Positions 40,275 through 49,110 of a stretch of DNA of 64,000 bases are shown piece by piece (the first letter of the stretch is position 1; each line of letters begins with the position of its first letter). Below the pieces are notes generated by a model that was not told where the DNA came from, made no database searches, and saw only the letters and a program-made list of their open reading frames with translations. Origin of the DNA: Gottfriedia solisilvae (GTDB taxonomy: Bacteria > Bacillota > Bacilli > Bacillales > Bacillaceae_G); assembly GCF_002128405.1 (NCBI RefSeq), contig NZ_NETJ01000001.1, positions 806,001 through 870,000 on the forward strand. Direction: 5' to 3'. Both the position numbers and the translations under genes were made by a program.

Positions 40275-40940
40275 CTAGAAGCTTTCGAGCAATGATTTAA
40301 CAATTAAATACCATCCATCTACCATAATAAATAATAAGATTTTGAACGGTAGTGAAATCATAATAGGTGGTAACATCATCATCCCCATCGACATTAATAC
40401 ACTTGCTACAACCATATCTATCACTAAAAATGGAATAAAGATCATAAACCCCATTTGAAAAGCAGATTTTAATTCACTAATTGCATATGCTGGTACTAAT
40501 GTAGTTAACGGAATGTCTTTAATACTTTTAGGCTTTTCCATACCTGTATAACCCATAAATAACTCTAGATCCTTTTGTCGCGTATGCTTACTCATGTATT
40601 CTTTAACCGGAACTGAAGCGCGATCATATGCTTGTTCCAACGTTATTTTATTATCAAAAAGTGGTGTTAAAGCTTGTTTATTTACTTCTTGAAATGTTGG
40701 AGCCATAATAAAAAATGTTAAAAACATTGCTAATCCTAGTAAAACTTGGTTTGGTGGTACACCTTGAGTACCAATTGATGTTCTAACAAATGATAGAACA
40801 ATGATGATTCTTGTAAAACATGTAGTAAGAATGATTATTCCCGGTGCTATAGATAATACCGTTAATAATAATAATAGTTTCACAGATGTTGTAACCGTTT
40901 CTGGATTACTAGAATTAAAGTATTGAACTACATCATTCAT
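40275..40940 (-). CDS. fliP: Flagellar export membrane protein FliP
   Basis: A 221-residue protein of the FliPQR pore with the signature FVRTSIGTQGVPPNQVLLG and the C-terminal FQMGFMIFIPFLVIDMVVAS. The start ATG at 40940 (MNDVVQYFN) matches the B. subtilis length; the frame extends eight codons upstream into fliO. Overlaps the fliO stop by 8 nt. Confidence 0.96.
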   Translation of the reverse strand: MNDVVQYFNSSNPETVTTSVKLLLLLTVLSIAPGIIILTTCFTRIIIVLSFVRTSIGTQGVPPNQVLLGLAMFLTFFIMAPTFQEVNKQALTPLFDNKITLEQAYDRASVPVKEYMSKHTRQKDLELFMGYTGMEKPKSIKDIPLTTLVPAYAISELKSAFQMGFMIFIPFLVIDMVVASVLMSMGMMMLPPIMISLPFKILLFIMVDGWYLIVKSLLESF

Positions 40941-41598
40941 TGTTGTCGATCCCTTTCTCATCAATTCTAGTAAGGATTGAATTTTTCTTACCTTTTAAAG
41001 ACTGCATTTGTTGATTAAATAGATTTTTAAATGATTCTTTTGTTGAATCTATCTTTGTTGAATCAATTTTTCGATAATCTTGTTTGATTACATTTTCAAA
41101 CCATTTTGTTACCTTTACCTCAGCTTGCGTTTTTTGCTCTCTTAATTCTTCAATCGATTGTATTTCTTCTTCATCACTGATTTCTTTTAGTAAAGTAATA
41201 TCCTCACCTACACCAACTACATATAATGAGTTTCCAATTTTTAAAATTTGAACGGATTTATTAGATCCAACCGATGTTCCACCAAGAGAATTGATTACAT
41301 TATTTTTTAAGAAAGAATTTCCATTTCGTTTAATCCAGTAAAGTACTAAATATAATAGTCCAATGACAATTCCAAAAGAAATAATCATTTTCACATAGTC
41401 AAAAAATGTTAGTTTGGTAGACTTTACTTCTGAGATGTCTTGACTAGTCTGCTTTTTTGTATTGTCATCACATAACTTTGGGTTATCTATACAATCTTGT
41501 ATAGATGGGTTAGATTGCGCCGCAAAGCCAACTGTGGACTTAAACGGCGCAACAATCACCATCAATGACAACAACGTTAAAAAAAGTAGCTTCTTCAT
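40933..41598 (-). CDS. fliO: Flagellar biosynthesis protein FliO (FliZ)
   Basis: A 221-residue protein with a cleavable-looking signal peptide (residues 1-27, ending GFAAQ), a short exported segment with two cysteines, one membrane helix (IISFGIVIGLLYLVLYWI, about 73-90) and a basic cytoplasmic tail. It supports FliP assembly. The tail holds a small tandem repeat, KIDSTKIDSTK, near residues 187-197. Confidence 0.92.
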   Translation of the reverse strand: MKKLLFLTLLSLMVIVAPFKSTVGFAAQSNPSIQDCIDNPKLCDDNTKKQTSQDISEVKSTKLTFFDYVKMIISFGIVIGLLYLVLYWIKRNGNSFLKNNVINSLGGTSVGSNKSVQILKIGNSLYVVGVGEDITLLKEISDEEEIQSIEELREQKTQAEVKVTKWFENVIKQDYRKIDSTKIDSTKESFKNLFNQQMQSLKGKKNSILTRIDEKGIDNNE

Positions 41599-41634
41599 TC
41601 GTTGTCACCTTCTTTTCAAATTCATTGCTAGATT

Positions 41635-41997
41635 TTAAGCTAAAGTTTTAGAAATAGCTTCAATTACACGATCAGCTTGGAAAGGCTTAACAATAAAGTC
41701 TCTAGCTCCAGCTTGAATTGCGTCAATTACCATAGCTTGTTGTCCCATTGCAGAACACATAATTACTTTTGCATTAGGATTAATTTTCTTAATTTCTTTT
41801 AAAGCTGCAATTCCATCCATTTCTGGCATTGTAATATCCATTGTTACAAGGTCCGGTTGATGCTCTTTATATTTTTCAACAGCTTGAGCTCCATCAGCAG
41901 CTTCAGCAACTACATTAAAACCATTTTTTACTAAGATGTCTTTAATCATCATTCGCATAAATGCTGCGTCATCAACTATAAGAATATTATTTGCCAT
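41635..41997 (-). CDS. cheY: Chemotaxis response regulator CheY
   Basis: A 120-residue single-domain receiver with acidic pocket VDDAAF, phospho-acceptor Asp in LVTMDITMPEMDG (near 54) and Lys in FIVKPF. CheY-P binds FliM and FliY to bias the motor. The start at 41997 follows GGAGGAATTTGAA and gives the exact B. subtilis length. Confidence 0.98.
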   Translation of the reverse strand: MANNILIVDDAAFMRMMIKDILVKNGFNVVAEAADGAQAVEKYKEHQPDLVTMDITMPEMDGIAALKEIKKINPNAKVIMCSAMGQQAMVIDAIQAGARDFIVKPFQADRVIEAISKTLA

Positions 41998-42024
41998 TTC
42001 AAATTCCTCCAAAATATATTTAAA

Positions 42025-43254
42025 TTATTTTAAATTATTTAATCGATCACTCTTACTTACAATATCGGTAACACGTACCCCAAAATTCTCATCAATAACA
42101 ACTACTTCACCTTTTGCAATTAACTTACTATTAATTAGAATTTCAACAGGTTCGCCTGCAAGCTTGTCCAACTCTAAAATTGAACCAGTCGTTAATTCTA
42201 GAATTTCTTTAACTGAACGCTTTGTTCTTCCTAATTCAACAGTTACATTCAATGGAATATCGAATAACATATTTAAATTTCTAGCTTCATTTTCAGTAAT
42301 TGACACTGGTTGTAATTGTGAAAAAGCAGCTGGTTGAACAGATTGGTTACTTACAGGGTGTGATGCTCCAATCATTTGATTTCCAAGAGAATTTGAACTT
42401 ATTGGTGTATTATATGACACTTGTTGAGCCATTCCATTGTTTATTGGCTCTTGATATGCATGCGACGTTTGTTGCACTTGTTGTTGCTGTTGTGGTACTT
42501 GTTGTTGCTGTTGAGCTTGCTGCTGTGTTGGCACTTCCGCAGGAGTTTCAGCAGGTGAATTCAGTTTAAACAGTTCATCAACTAGCTCTTTTCCGAAATC
42601 ATATGGTAAAAGCTGCATGATCGTTGAATCAATTAATTCTCCTACCTTTAATCTAAATGAAACTTTAATTAAGTACTCATCTTGAGGAACTCTATTTGTT
42701 CCTTCTCCAACTTGGAAATCGATTAATCCAATTGTTGGTGGTGAGATATCTACCTTTTTCTTAAAAATCGTACTCATTGATGTTGCTGCTGATCCCATCA
42801 TTTGATTCATAGCTTCTTGTACTGCACTTAAATGAATATCATCTAATTCAACTTCTTCTACGAATCCATCTCCACCAAGCATTAGGTTAGCTATAATTGC
42901 AGCATCTCTCGTATCAATTACAAATAAGTTTGCTCCAACAAACCCAATTGTGTAACCTACTTGAACTGCAACGTACGGAGACTGAAACTCTTTTTCTAAA
43001 TGCTGACGATGTAATACAGATAAACTAGGAGTCGTAATTTCTACTTTTTGGTTTAATAATGTTGATAGAGCCGTAGCAGAACTACCGAATGAAATATTTC
43101 CTATTTCACCCAATGTATCCATTTCAATTGAGGACAGTAAATCCTCTAAAGGGGGTACATTATCTTGATTATTTGTTTCGGTTGGCTCTTCTCCTAAAGA
43201 ACCACCATTTAATAGTAGTTCAATTTCTTCTTGAGATAGGATTTTATCACTCAT
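42025..43254 (-). CDS. fliY: Flagellar motor switch phosphatase FliY
   Basis: About 409 residues. It has an N-terminal CheY-P-binding peptide (SQEEIELLL), a CheC-like phosphatase domain with both sites (GEIGNISFGSSATAL and VQEAMNQMMGSAATSM), a Q/P-rich low-complexity linker (about residues 245-275), and a C-terminal SpoA domain that joins the C ring. The second of two adjacent ATGs (43254) is preferred by spacing from GGAGG. Overlaps fliM. Confidence 0.97.
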   Translation of the reverse strand: MSDKILSQEEIELLLNGGSLGEEPTETNNQDNVPPLEDLLSSIEMDTLGEIGNISFGSSATALSTLLNQKVEITTPSLSVLHRQHLEKEFQSPYVAVQVGYTIGFVGANLFVIDTRDAAIIANLMLGGDGFVEEVELDDIHLSAVQEAMNQMMGSAATSMSTIFKKKVDISPPTIGLIDFQVGEGTNRVPQDEYLIKVSFRLKVGELIDSTIMQLLPYDFGKELVDELFKLNSPAETPAEVPTQQQAQQQQQVPQQQQQVQQTSHAYQEPINNGMAQQVSYNTPISSNSLGNQMIGASHPVSNQSVQPAAFSQLQPVSITENEARNLNMLFDIPLNVTVELGRTKRSVKEILELTTGSILELDKLAGEPVEILINSKLIAKGEVVVIDENFGVRVTDIVSKSDRLNNLK

Positions 43255-44242
43255 CATTTCCTCCCCCTTTCAACTCATCTAATATTTGAACTGCAACTTT
43301 TTTACCTACGACACCAGGTTGGGCAGTAAATTTATAACTTTCACCTATTTTTATATTTAAGGCTTCATTCGTATCTTTATCTAATACGATTACATCACCT
43401 ATATCCATATTCAATAAGTCATTAATGGAAATTGTTGTTTTGCCTAGTTCTGCCGTAATTTCCAATTTCGTTTTATTAATTCGTTTGTTAATAAACTCTG
43501 ATTCCTCAACATTTTTAGGCTTTGTATTTGGTTGCATCCAATATCTTACTGATAACTTTGGAATCATTGGTTCAAGCACTACATGAGGAATACAAATATT
43601 AATCATCCCGGTCGTATCACCAATTACAGTATTAAATGAGATTACAACTACTGTTTCATTTGGTGAAACAGTTTGTAAAAACTGAGGATTTACTTCAAAA
43701 TCTGTTAATACTGTGTCAATATCTGCAATCGTACTCCAAGCATCACGCAGATTTTCTACAGCTCTTTCAAATAATTGAGTCATGATTTTTGTTTCGATTT
43801 CAGTTAAGTTCTCAACTTTATTAATACTATTGCCCTGACCACCTAGAACTCGGTCAAGCATTGCATACGCAATATGAGGATTGATTTCAAAAATAATTCT
43901 TCCATCTAAAGGAGGTACTTCAAATACATTTAAAATCGTCATTTTAGGAATCGAGCGAATAAATTCCTCGTATGGAATTTGATCAGTTGATGCAACACTT
44001 ATTTGTACATAAGTCCTTAATTGGGCTGAGAAATAAGTTGTTAACAACCTGGCAAAATTTTCGTGAATTCTTGTTAAACTACGGATATGATCTTTCGAAA
44101 ATCGAAGTGCACGTTTAAAATCATACACTTTAACTTTTCGTTCACTTTCTTCCTTTTTCAGTTCTTCGGCGTCCATTTCACCTGTTGAAATAGCTGAAAG
44201 AAGCGCATCTATTTCATTTTGTGATAAAACCTCTCCTGACAA
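43247..44242 (-). CDS. fliM: Flagellar motor switch protein FliM
   Basis: A 331-residue C-ring protein with the N-terminal CheY-P-binding motif LSQNEIDALL, a CheC-like middle domain and a C-terminal SpoA domain (ELGKTTISINDLLNMDIGD). The start is a TTG at 44242, 6 nt after AGGAGGTG, giving MSGEVLSQN as in B. subtilis. Confidence 0.97.
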   Translation of the reverse strand: MSGEVLSQNEIDALLSAISTGEMDAEELKKEESERKVKVYDFKRALRFSKDHIRSLTRIHENFARLLTTYFSAQLRTYVQISVASTDQIPYEEFIRSIPKMTILNVFEVPPLDGRIIFEINPHIAYAMLDRVLGGQGNSINKVENLTEIETKIMTQLFERAVENLRDAWSTIADIDTVLTDFEVNPQFLQTVSPNETVVVISFNTVIGDTTGMINICIPHVVLEPMIPKLSVRYWMQPNTKPKNVEESEFINKRINKTKLEITAELGKTTISINDLLNMDIGDVIVLDKDTNEALNIKIGESYKFTAQPGVVGKKVAVQILDELKGGGNDE

Positions 44243-44273
44243 GCAATTCACCTCCTCTTACATGTAAGATCGA

Positions 44274-44702
44274 CTATTGTAGGATGAATGAGGTGGTGTA
44301 TACTTTTTCAACTTTTCCATCCTGCATTATACCGTTTAATTTTTCTTTTAACGTATTTTCTAACTTTGAAATACTATCTTTTTCCTTCAATTGGTCACTT
44401 TGCATTTGTGCCAGTTGTTGAATAATTAAGTTTTTCACTTGAAAATCTCTTTTTTCAAGTTCAGCTTTTGCATCATCACTTGAAGTTTGAATTTTATAAG
44501 AGATTTTTATATAATCACCATTTTTTAAGTTCGTTGTGATTTCTGGAACATCAACTGAAGTTTTAATAATTTCATCAATTGTTGGTTCTCCACTAGCAGG
44601 TTTTACATTTACTTTATTAATAATAATGACAGTAACTGTTCCAATAAGCGTAATCGCTAACAGAAGCACGATCATAATATTTACTAACTTATTTTTAAAC
44701 AA
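44274..44702 (-). CDS. fliL: Flagellar basal body-associated protein FliL
   Basis: A 142-residue protein with one N-terminal membrane helix (IMIVLLLAITLIGTVTVII, residues 9-27) and a FliL domain that surrounds the stator. Four bp after swrD. Confidence 0.94.
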   Translation of the reverse strand: MFKNKLVNIMIVLLLAITLIGTVTVIIINKVNVKPASGEPTIDEIIKTSVDVPEITTNLKNGDYIKISYKIQTSSDDAKAELEKRDFQVKNLIIQQLAQMQSDQLKEKDSISKLENTLKEKLNGIMQDGKVEKVYTTSFILQ

Positions 44703-44706
44703 TGGA

Positions 44707-44916
44707 CTACGCCTCCATTTTTTTATCAGTACCTAATAAATTAATTGTTTGGTAAAATGCAGTTACTAATTTGATTACTTCAGCTTCTGGTTCTTTTACA
44801 AAGAATTTATGACCATTCGTTAAAGTAATTGTCGTATCAGGGAAGGATTGTATTTCCTCGATATAAATTGCATTTAATGTAAATTTATTTCCGTTTAATT
44901 TTGTTAAGCTAATCAT
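44707..44916 (-). CDS. swrD: Flagellar protein SwrD (FlbD family)
   Basis: A 69-residue FlbD-family protein (MISLTKLNGNKFTLNAIYIE...). In B. subtilis SwrD raises flagellar torque and is needed for swarming. No Shine-Dalgarno precedes the ATG; a hairpin and a nine-codon frame ending exactly at it lie upstream, suggesting translational coupling. Confidence 0.92.
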   Translation of the reverse strand: MISLTKLNGNKFTLNAIYIEEIQSFPDTTITLTNGHKFFVKEPEAEVIKLVTAFYQTINLLGTDKKMEA

Positions 44917-44943
44917 TTATAGTAGAGGATTAGGTTTTAGCAT
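44917..44943 (-). CDS. Possible leader peptide upstream of swrD
   Basis: An ATG-started frame of eight codons (MLKPNPLL) whose TAA directly abuts the swrD ATG. AGGTGA lies 9 nt before it and GAGG 3 nt before. It overlaps the AGAGGATTA/TAATCCTCT hairpin. Too short to judge by composition; proposed because swrD lacks a ribosome site. Confidence 0.3.
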   Translation of the reverse strand: MLKPNPLL

Positions 44944-44952
44944 AATCCTCTT
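44925..44952 (-). other. Hairpin between flgE and swrD
   Basis: AGAGGATTA pairs with TAATCCTCT in a 9-bp stem around a loop of about nine bases. No T-run follows, so a regulatory or mRNA-processing role is more likely than termination. The 5' arm contains the GAGG that could serve as ribosome site for the small upstream frame. Confidence 0.55.
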
Positions 44953-44961
44953 TCACCTACC

Positions 44962-46200
44962 TTAACGTTTTAAGTTTACAAGCTCTTCTAAGATTTGGTC
45001 TGAAGTCGTAATAATTCTGGAGTTCGCTTGGAATCCACGTTGTGCAACAATCATATCAGTGAATTCTTCAGATAAATCAACGTTTGACATTTCTAATGTA
45101 CCTGCTTGTACTACCCCACGAGAATTACCTGGAGTTGAAACATTTGGAATACCAGAGTTATTACTTTCTTGGAATGTATTTCCACCTGCTTTAAGTAATC
45201 CACCTGGATTCGAGAATGTTGCCAAAGCAATTTGACCAAGCGTTTTTACTTGTCCATTAGAGAAAACACCCGTAATTTCACCTGACTGACCAAATGTAAA
45301 ACTTGTTAATGACCCACCAGCTGATCCATCTTTTTCTTTTACTGATACAGAAGATGCTGCTGCAGTTTGAGTTAATCCAGAAAAATCAAGTGCTGCATTA
45401 TTTAATGTAATAGGACTTGCAGGTGCAGGAGATGTAATTGTATAGTTACCTGCATTTCCAACTGGAACCGCTTTACCTGTCGCATCAAATCTTACAGTAA
45501 ATAAAGGTGCTGCGTCAGTAACTGCATATCCTGCTGCAGTGGTATTTAAATCTACATTCCAATCAGTAGCATTTTGTTTCGTAAATACTACTGTAATTGG
45601 AATTTCATTACCTAGTGAATTTCTAACAGTCATATCCATTGAATACGATGTTCCGTTTGCGGCATTACTATCAAGATTACCAGCATATTTTGCAAATGTA
45701 GTAGCTTGTGGTAAAATCGTTGCATTTTTATCAATTGATAAATCAACTAATTTACTTGTATTAGGTAATCCTGTCGTTGGGTTCATTGCATATCCCTGTA
45801 CTTTCAAACCATCTGAATTTACTAGATTCCCAACACTATCTATATCAAAGTTACCAGCACGTGAATAATATTGTTGGTTCCCATTCTTCACTACGAAGAA
45901 ACCGTCACCATCTACACCTAAGTCTAGTAATCTACCAGTCGTTTGAAGACTTGAATTTGTCATAATCGTATCAATAGATGCTACAGCAGCACCTAGCCCG
46001 ATTTGTTTCGCATTTGTACCACCGCGATTATTTTGTGCGCTACTTGCACCAGACATTGTTTGACTCGCAATATCCTTAAATGTTACTCGTCCTTTTTTAA
46101 ATCCATAAGTATTTACGTTCGCGATGTTATTACCAATTACATCTAATTTTGTTTGGAAGTTTCTCATTCCACCAATTCCTGAGTACATTGAACGAAGCAT
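44962..46200 (-). CDS. flgE: Flagellar hook protein FlgE, extended variant
   Basis: A 412-residue hook protein. The N-terminal rod/hook motif (GNNIANVNTYGFKKGRVTF) and C-terminal helix region (MIVAQRGFQANSRIITTSDQ) are typical. The B. subtilis hook protein is about 264 residues; the additional length lies in the variable central region (about residues 130-310), rich in A, T, N and P. Follows flgD. Confidence 0.95.
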   Translation of the reverse strand: MLRSMYSGIGGMRNFQTKLDVIGNNIANVNTYGFKKGRVTFKDIASQTMSGASSAQNNRGGTNAKQIGLGAAVASIDTIMTNSSLQTTGRLLDLGVDGDGFFVVKNGNQQYYSRAGNFDIDSVGNLVNSDGLKVQGYAMNPTTGLPNTSKLVDLSIDKNATILPQATTFAKYAGNLDSNAANGTSYSMDMTVRNSLGNEIPITVVFTKQNATDWNVDLNTTAAGYAVTDAAPLFTVRFDATGKAVPVGNAGNYTITSPAPASPITLNNAALDFSGLTQTAAASSVSVKEKDGSAGGSLTSFTFGQSGEITGVFSNGQVKTLGQIALATFSNPGGLLKAGGNTFQESNNSGIPNVSTPGNSRGVVQAGTLEMSNVDLSEEFTDMIVAQRGFQANSRIITTSDQILEELVNLKR

Positions 46201-46249
46201 TAATTTTTCCCCCTAAACTAAGTAACTTTCATACTATGAAATGTTTCAT

Positions 46250-46708
46250 TTATTTCGTTGGTTCACTTACAGTATTTTCACTAATTTTCGAAATATATTC
46301 TGTATAAGTTGATTTGCCATTTGTTAATTGGACTAAGAAACCATCTTTATTTCGTTCTACGGATTTAACGATACCTTCTTCTACTGTCGTTGTTTTTCCA
46401 TCCTCCGAAATTACAATATAGGATACTTTCTTACCGATTAATTCACTGAACTGAAGTAAGTTTGTTGACATATTTGATAAAAAGTTATTCAAGGATGTAT
46501 TCATGTTCGTCATTTGTTCTAGTGAAGAAAAAGTTGCTAGTTGAGCAATGTAGTCTTTATCTTGCATTGGATTTAATGGATCCTGGTTTTTCATCTGCGC
46601 CATTAATAATTTAAGAAAATCATCTTTTCCTAGTTCACTGCCAGACTTTTTGCTTGTTTTCGAATCCGTTGAATTAATAGCATTTAATGCATCTAAAATT
46701 GTGCTCAT
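46250..46708 (-). CDS. flgD: Flagellar hook capping protein FlgD
   Basis: A 152-residue hook cap scaffold with the conserved LGKDDFLKLLMAQMKNQDPL segment near residues 27-46 and a short C-terminal part. Starts 3 nt after fliK, implying coupling. Confidence 0.95.
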   Translation of the reverse strand: MSTILDALNAINSTDSKTSKKSGSELGKDDFLKLLMAQMKNQDPLNPMQDKDYIAQLATFSSLEQMTNMNTSLNNFLSNMSTNLLQFSELIGKKVSYIVISEDGKTTTVEEGIVKSVERNKDGFLVQLTNGKSTYTEYISKISENTVSEPTK

Positions 46709-46711
46709 GGG

Positions 46712-48019
46712 CTACAGACTCACTTTCAAGAACTCGTCTAAGAATGAAGAACCAACTTCTTCTTCTTTCTCAGGTTGGTTTGATTGTTTTTGTTGTTGAT
46801 TTTGTTGCTTTTGATCGCGTTCACGATTCAAGTAAGATGAATTATCAGTTTGCAATGATTGATAAAGGTCTATCTTTTCTACTTGCAAATTGTTCATATG
46901 AAGCGCTTGCTTTAAACCATCCATGTTTGACTGTAATAATTCTTTCGCTTTCGCAGTTGATGCAATAATTGTTGCAGTCATACCATGTTCGTTTTTGACT
47001 AATTCAATCGAAATACGACCAAGTTGTTCTGGGAACAGTTTTATAAATATTTTTTGTTGACCCATTTCATTTGTAAAATTACTTTTCTGAATGATATTTT
47101 GAAAATCTCTTACAAATTGATTGGCCTCAGCTTTATTTGTTGTTTTTCCTATGAATAAAGCAAACTGTTTAACATTTTCACCAAATAATGATTGATTTGA
47201 AGATGAGAAATTTTGATTGTCCGTCTCGGAAGTATTTATTTTTGTCACTGAGACAGAATCTACTTCAACTTCTGCTGTATTAGAAATTGCTTGTTTTTCT
47301 AAATTAGCTTTTGAATCTATTAATTGTGAATTCGATACCATTTTCACGATTCTATCAGAAAAAATCTTGATTTGATCAGTTCCCAAACCATTATCTTCTA
47401 AAAATGCTCCTAATCCCGCTATCAATTTCTTTAATTCACTTTGAGAAATTTCAATGTTTGAGTTTTGAAGATGATCACCTAGTTTAGCTTCTGATTGAAT
47501 CGTTTCCATTAACTTTGAAAGAATACTAGATAAAATTGTTGAAATACCTTTTAAATCGTTTATTTCTGTTGATTTTTTAATGTCCGTAGTAGATAGAATG
47601 GCATTCATAAAACCTTTTGAGTCTGTTAACAAAATCCCGTCTGATAAATTAAAAGTCGTATCATTAGTATTATTACTATTTGATGGATCTTGTATAGATG
47701 ACTCAAGTTGTTTTTGAATCATTGACTGTAATAGTGTTAATAAATCAACCATACCATTCAAATTTTCTTTATCAGAGTCACTACTATCTTCTATTTTTTC
47801 AAGTGTATCTTCAATAAGCTTTTCTAGTTTTTTTATATCAGAATTTTCTTCGATATGTTTTACTAGTTTACGATTATTTTCATTCGGTTGAACCGTCTGA
47901 AGAGATTGTGAATCCTTCATAACTTTATCAAAAGATTTATTATTCTTCTGAAAATATGAAGATTTTGATTTCAATGGCTGCACCATATTGAATAATTGAT
48001 TTTTTTCAATCCCATTCAT
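46712..48019 (-). CDS. fliK: Flagellar hook-length control protein FliK
   Basis: About 435 residues with a variable, low-complexity N-terminal ruler region rich in S, N, K and D and a conserved C-terminal FLHB-binding domain (LFPEQLGRISIELVKNEHGM). The tail is rich in Q, K and E. ATG at 48019 follows GGGGAGGTGA; a GTG nine bases upstream lies inside that site. Confidence 0.92.
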   Translation of the reverse strand: MNGIEKNQLFNMVQPLKSKSSYFQKNNKSFDKVMKDSQSLQTVQPNENNRKLVKHIEENSDIKKLEKLIEDTLEKIEDSSDSDKENLNGMVDLLTLLQSMIQKQLESSIQDPSNSNNTNDTTFNLSDGILLTDSKGFMNAILSTTDIKKSTEINDLKGISTILSSILSKLMETIQSEAKLGDHLQNSNIEISQSELKKLIAGLGAFLEDNGLGTDQIKIFSDRIVKMVSNSQLIDSKANLEKQAISNTAEVEVDSVSVTKINTSETDNQNFSSSNQSLFGENVKQFALFIGKTTNKAEANQFVRDFQNIIQKSNFTNEMGQQKIFIKLFPEQLGRISIELVKNEHGMTATIIASTAKAKELLQSNMDGLKQALHMNNLQVEKIDLYQSLQTDNSSYLNRERDQKQQNQQQKQSNQPEKEEEVGSSFLDEFLKVSL

Positions 48020-48048
48020 ACTGTTCACCTCCCCCCACTTTCTGTTTT

Positions 48049-48657
48049 TTATCTGGAACTAGCTGTCATCATGGACGTAAATTTAGCAGCTTTTTTTACA
48101 TCCATGTTTGCTAAAATTTCGGTTACAGCTTCGTTTTTAAGGTTTGAAAGAATATAAAATGCTTCATCATCTGTTACCGACTGTAAAATTTGAGCGGCTT
48201 GTTTTTCAGACATTTCCTCATAACTTGTAAATAGTTTTTTGGATAATGCCTTTTTCTCTTCCTCTGAATCGATGGTTGCTGTATTTCTTTCTTCTAAATC
48301 CTTGATCTGTTGTCTTAACTTTTCAGCTTCAATTCGTAAACTGTTAATATGTTGATCTTTTTCTTTCGACTGACTTTTCAATGTTTTTAACTCTTCTTCA
48401 GCTCTTTTATTCGTTTCTGTAAGCTTTGCAAGCTTATTTTTGATTTTCTCATCTTCTGATAAGGGAGACTCACTTTTTACATATGATTCAATAATAGGAA
48501 TATGTGAAGCGATCTTCCTTGCCTCTTTCGGTACATCTACGCCAGCAACATTTAATATAATCACTGCAATTGTGACAGTAAAAAGTATTGGAATCAAAAA
48601 GACAAAAATAAAATATTGAAAAGCGCTGTATTCTTTTTCATTCGTCTCAATCTGCAT
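48049..48657 (-). CDS. ylxF: MotE-family flagellar protein YlxF
   Basis: About 202 residues: one N-terminal membrane helix (YFIFVFLIPILFTVTIAVIIL), a long coiled coil (about residues 70-130) and a C-terminal MgtE_N-like domain (YEEMSEKQAAQILQSV). Homologues act at the flagellar motor. The ATG at 48657 is spaced best from AGGTGA; a GTG and an ATG start slightly upstream. Confidence 0.87.
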   Translation of the reverse strand: MQIETNEKEYSAFQYFIFVFLIPILFTVTIAVIILNVAGVDVPKEARKIASHIPIIESYVKSESPLSEDEKIKNKLAKLTETNKRAEEELKTLKSQSKEKDQHINSLRIEAEKLRQQIKDLEERNTATIDSEEEKKALSKKLFTSYEEMSEKQAAQILQSVTDDEAFYILSNLKNEAVTEILANMDVKKAAKFTSMMTASSR

Positions 48658-48666
48658 ATTCATCAC

Positions 48667-49110
48667 CTATAAGTTTCGATTTACAAATTGTTGAAGAGAT
48701 AGGTCATCCATGAGTTTAGACTCTAAATTAAGTAAATTTGCATATTGAAGTTTAAATGCTTTTTCCTTCATCTTTTCAAATTTCTTCACTTCTACATTTT
48801 GATCGAGTAATTCTTCTTGTTTTGTAAGCATTATATTTCTAGTTTGCATTACATCAATTTGAGCTTTTGATATGTCTCTTTCTATTGCGTCTCTAAAAAG
48901 TTGTTGTTGCTTTATTCCAATGATTGAAAGCCCTGAATTTAATTCTTGTTCTGTGTGTTCATCAAACATTTCTTTTTTTCTTAGTAACTCATATAATTTA
49001 GTGGCTTCTTTCTCAAACGATTTAACAGCAACTTCATAGCTCATTTGAACATGTTCTTTTTCTTTTTGTTTAATTGTTAATATTTTTTCAAATCGAAATG
49101 GTATTGCCAT
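48667..49110 (-). CDS. fliJ: Flagellar export chaperone FliJ
   Basis: A 147-residue coiled-coil protein (FRFEKILTIKQKEKEHVQMS...) that couples the FliI ATPase to the export gate. Its start overlaps the fliI stop by one base. Confidence 0.93.
   Translation of the reverse strand: MAIPFRFEKILTIKQKEKEHVQMSYEVAVKSFEKEATKLYELLRKKEMFDEHTEQELNSGLSIIGIKQQQLFRDAIERDISKAQIDVMQTRNIMLTKQEELLDQNVEVKKFEKMKEKAFKLQYANLLNLESKLMDDLSLQQFVNRNL

Noticed and set aside
40046-40303. An 85-codon minus-strand frame overlapping fliQ
   Set aside because: It is an alternative frame of fliQ with unlike composition; fliQ itself is intact and has the correct spacing.
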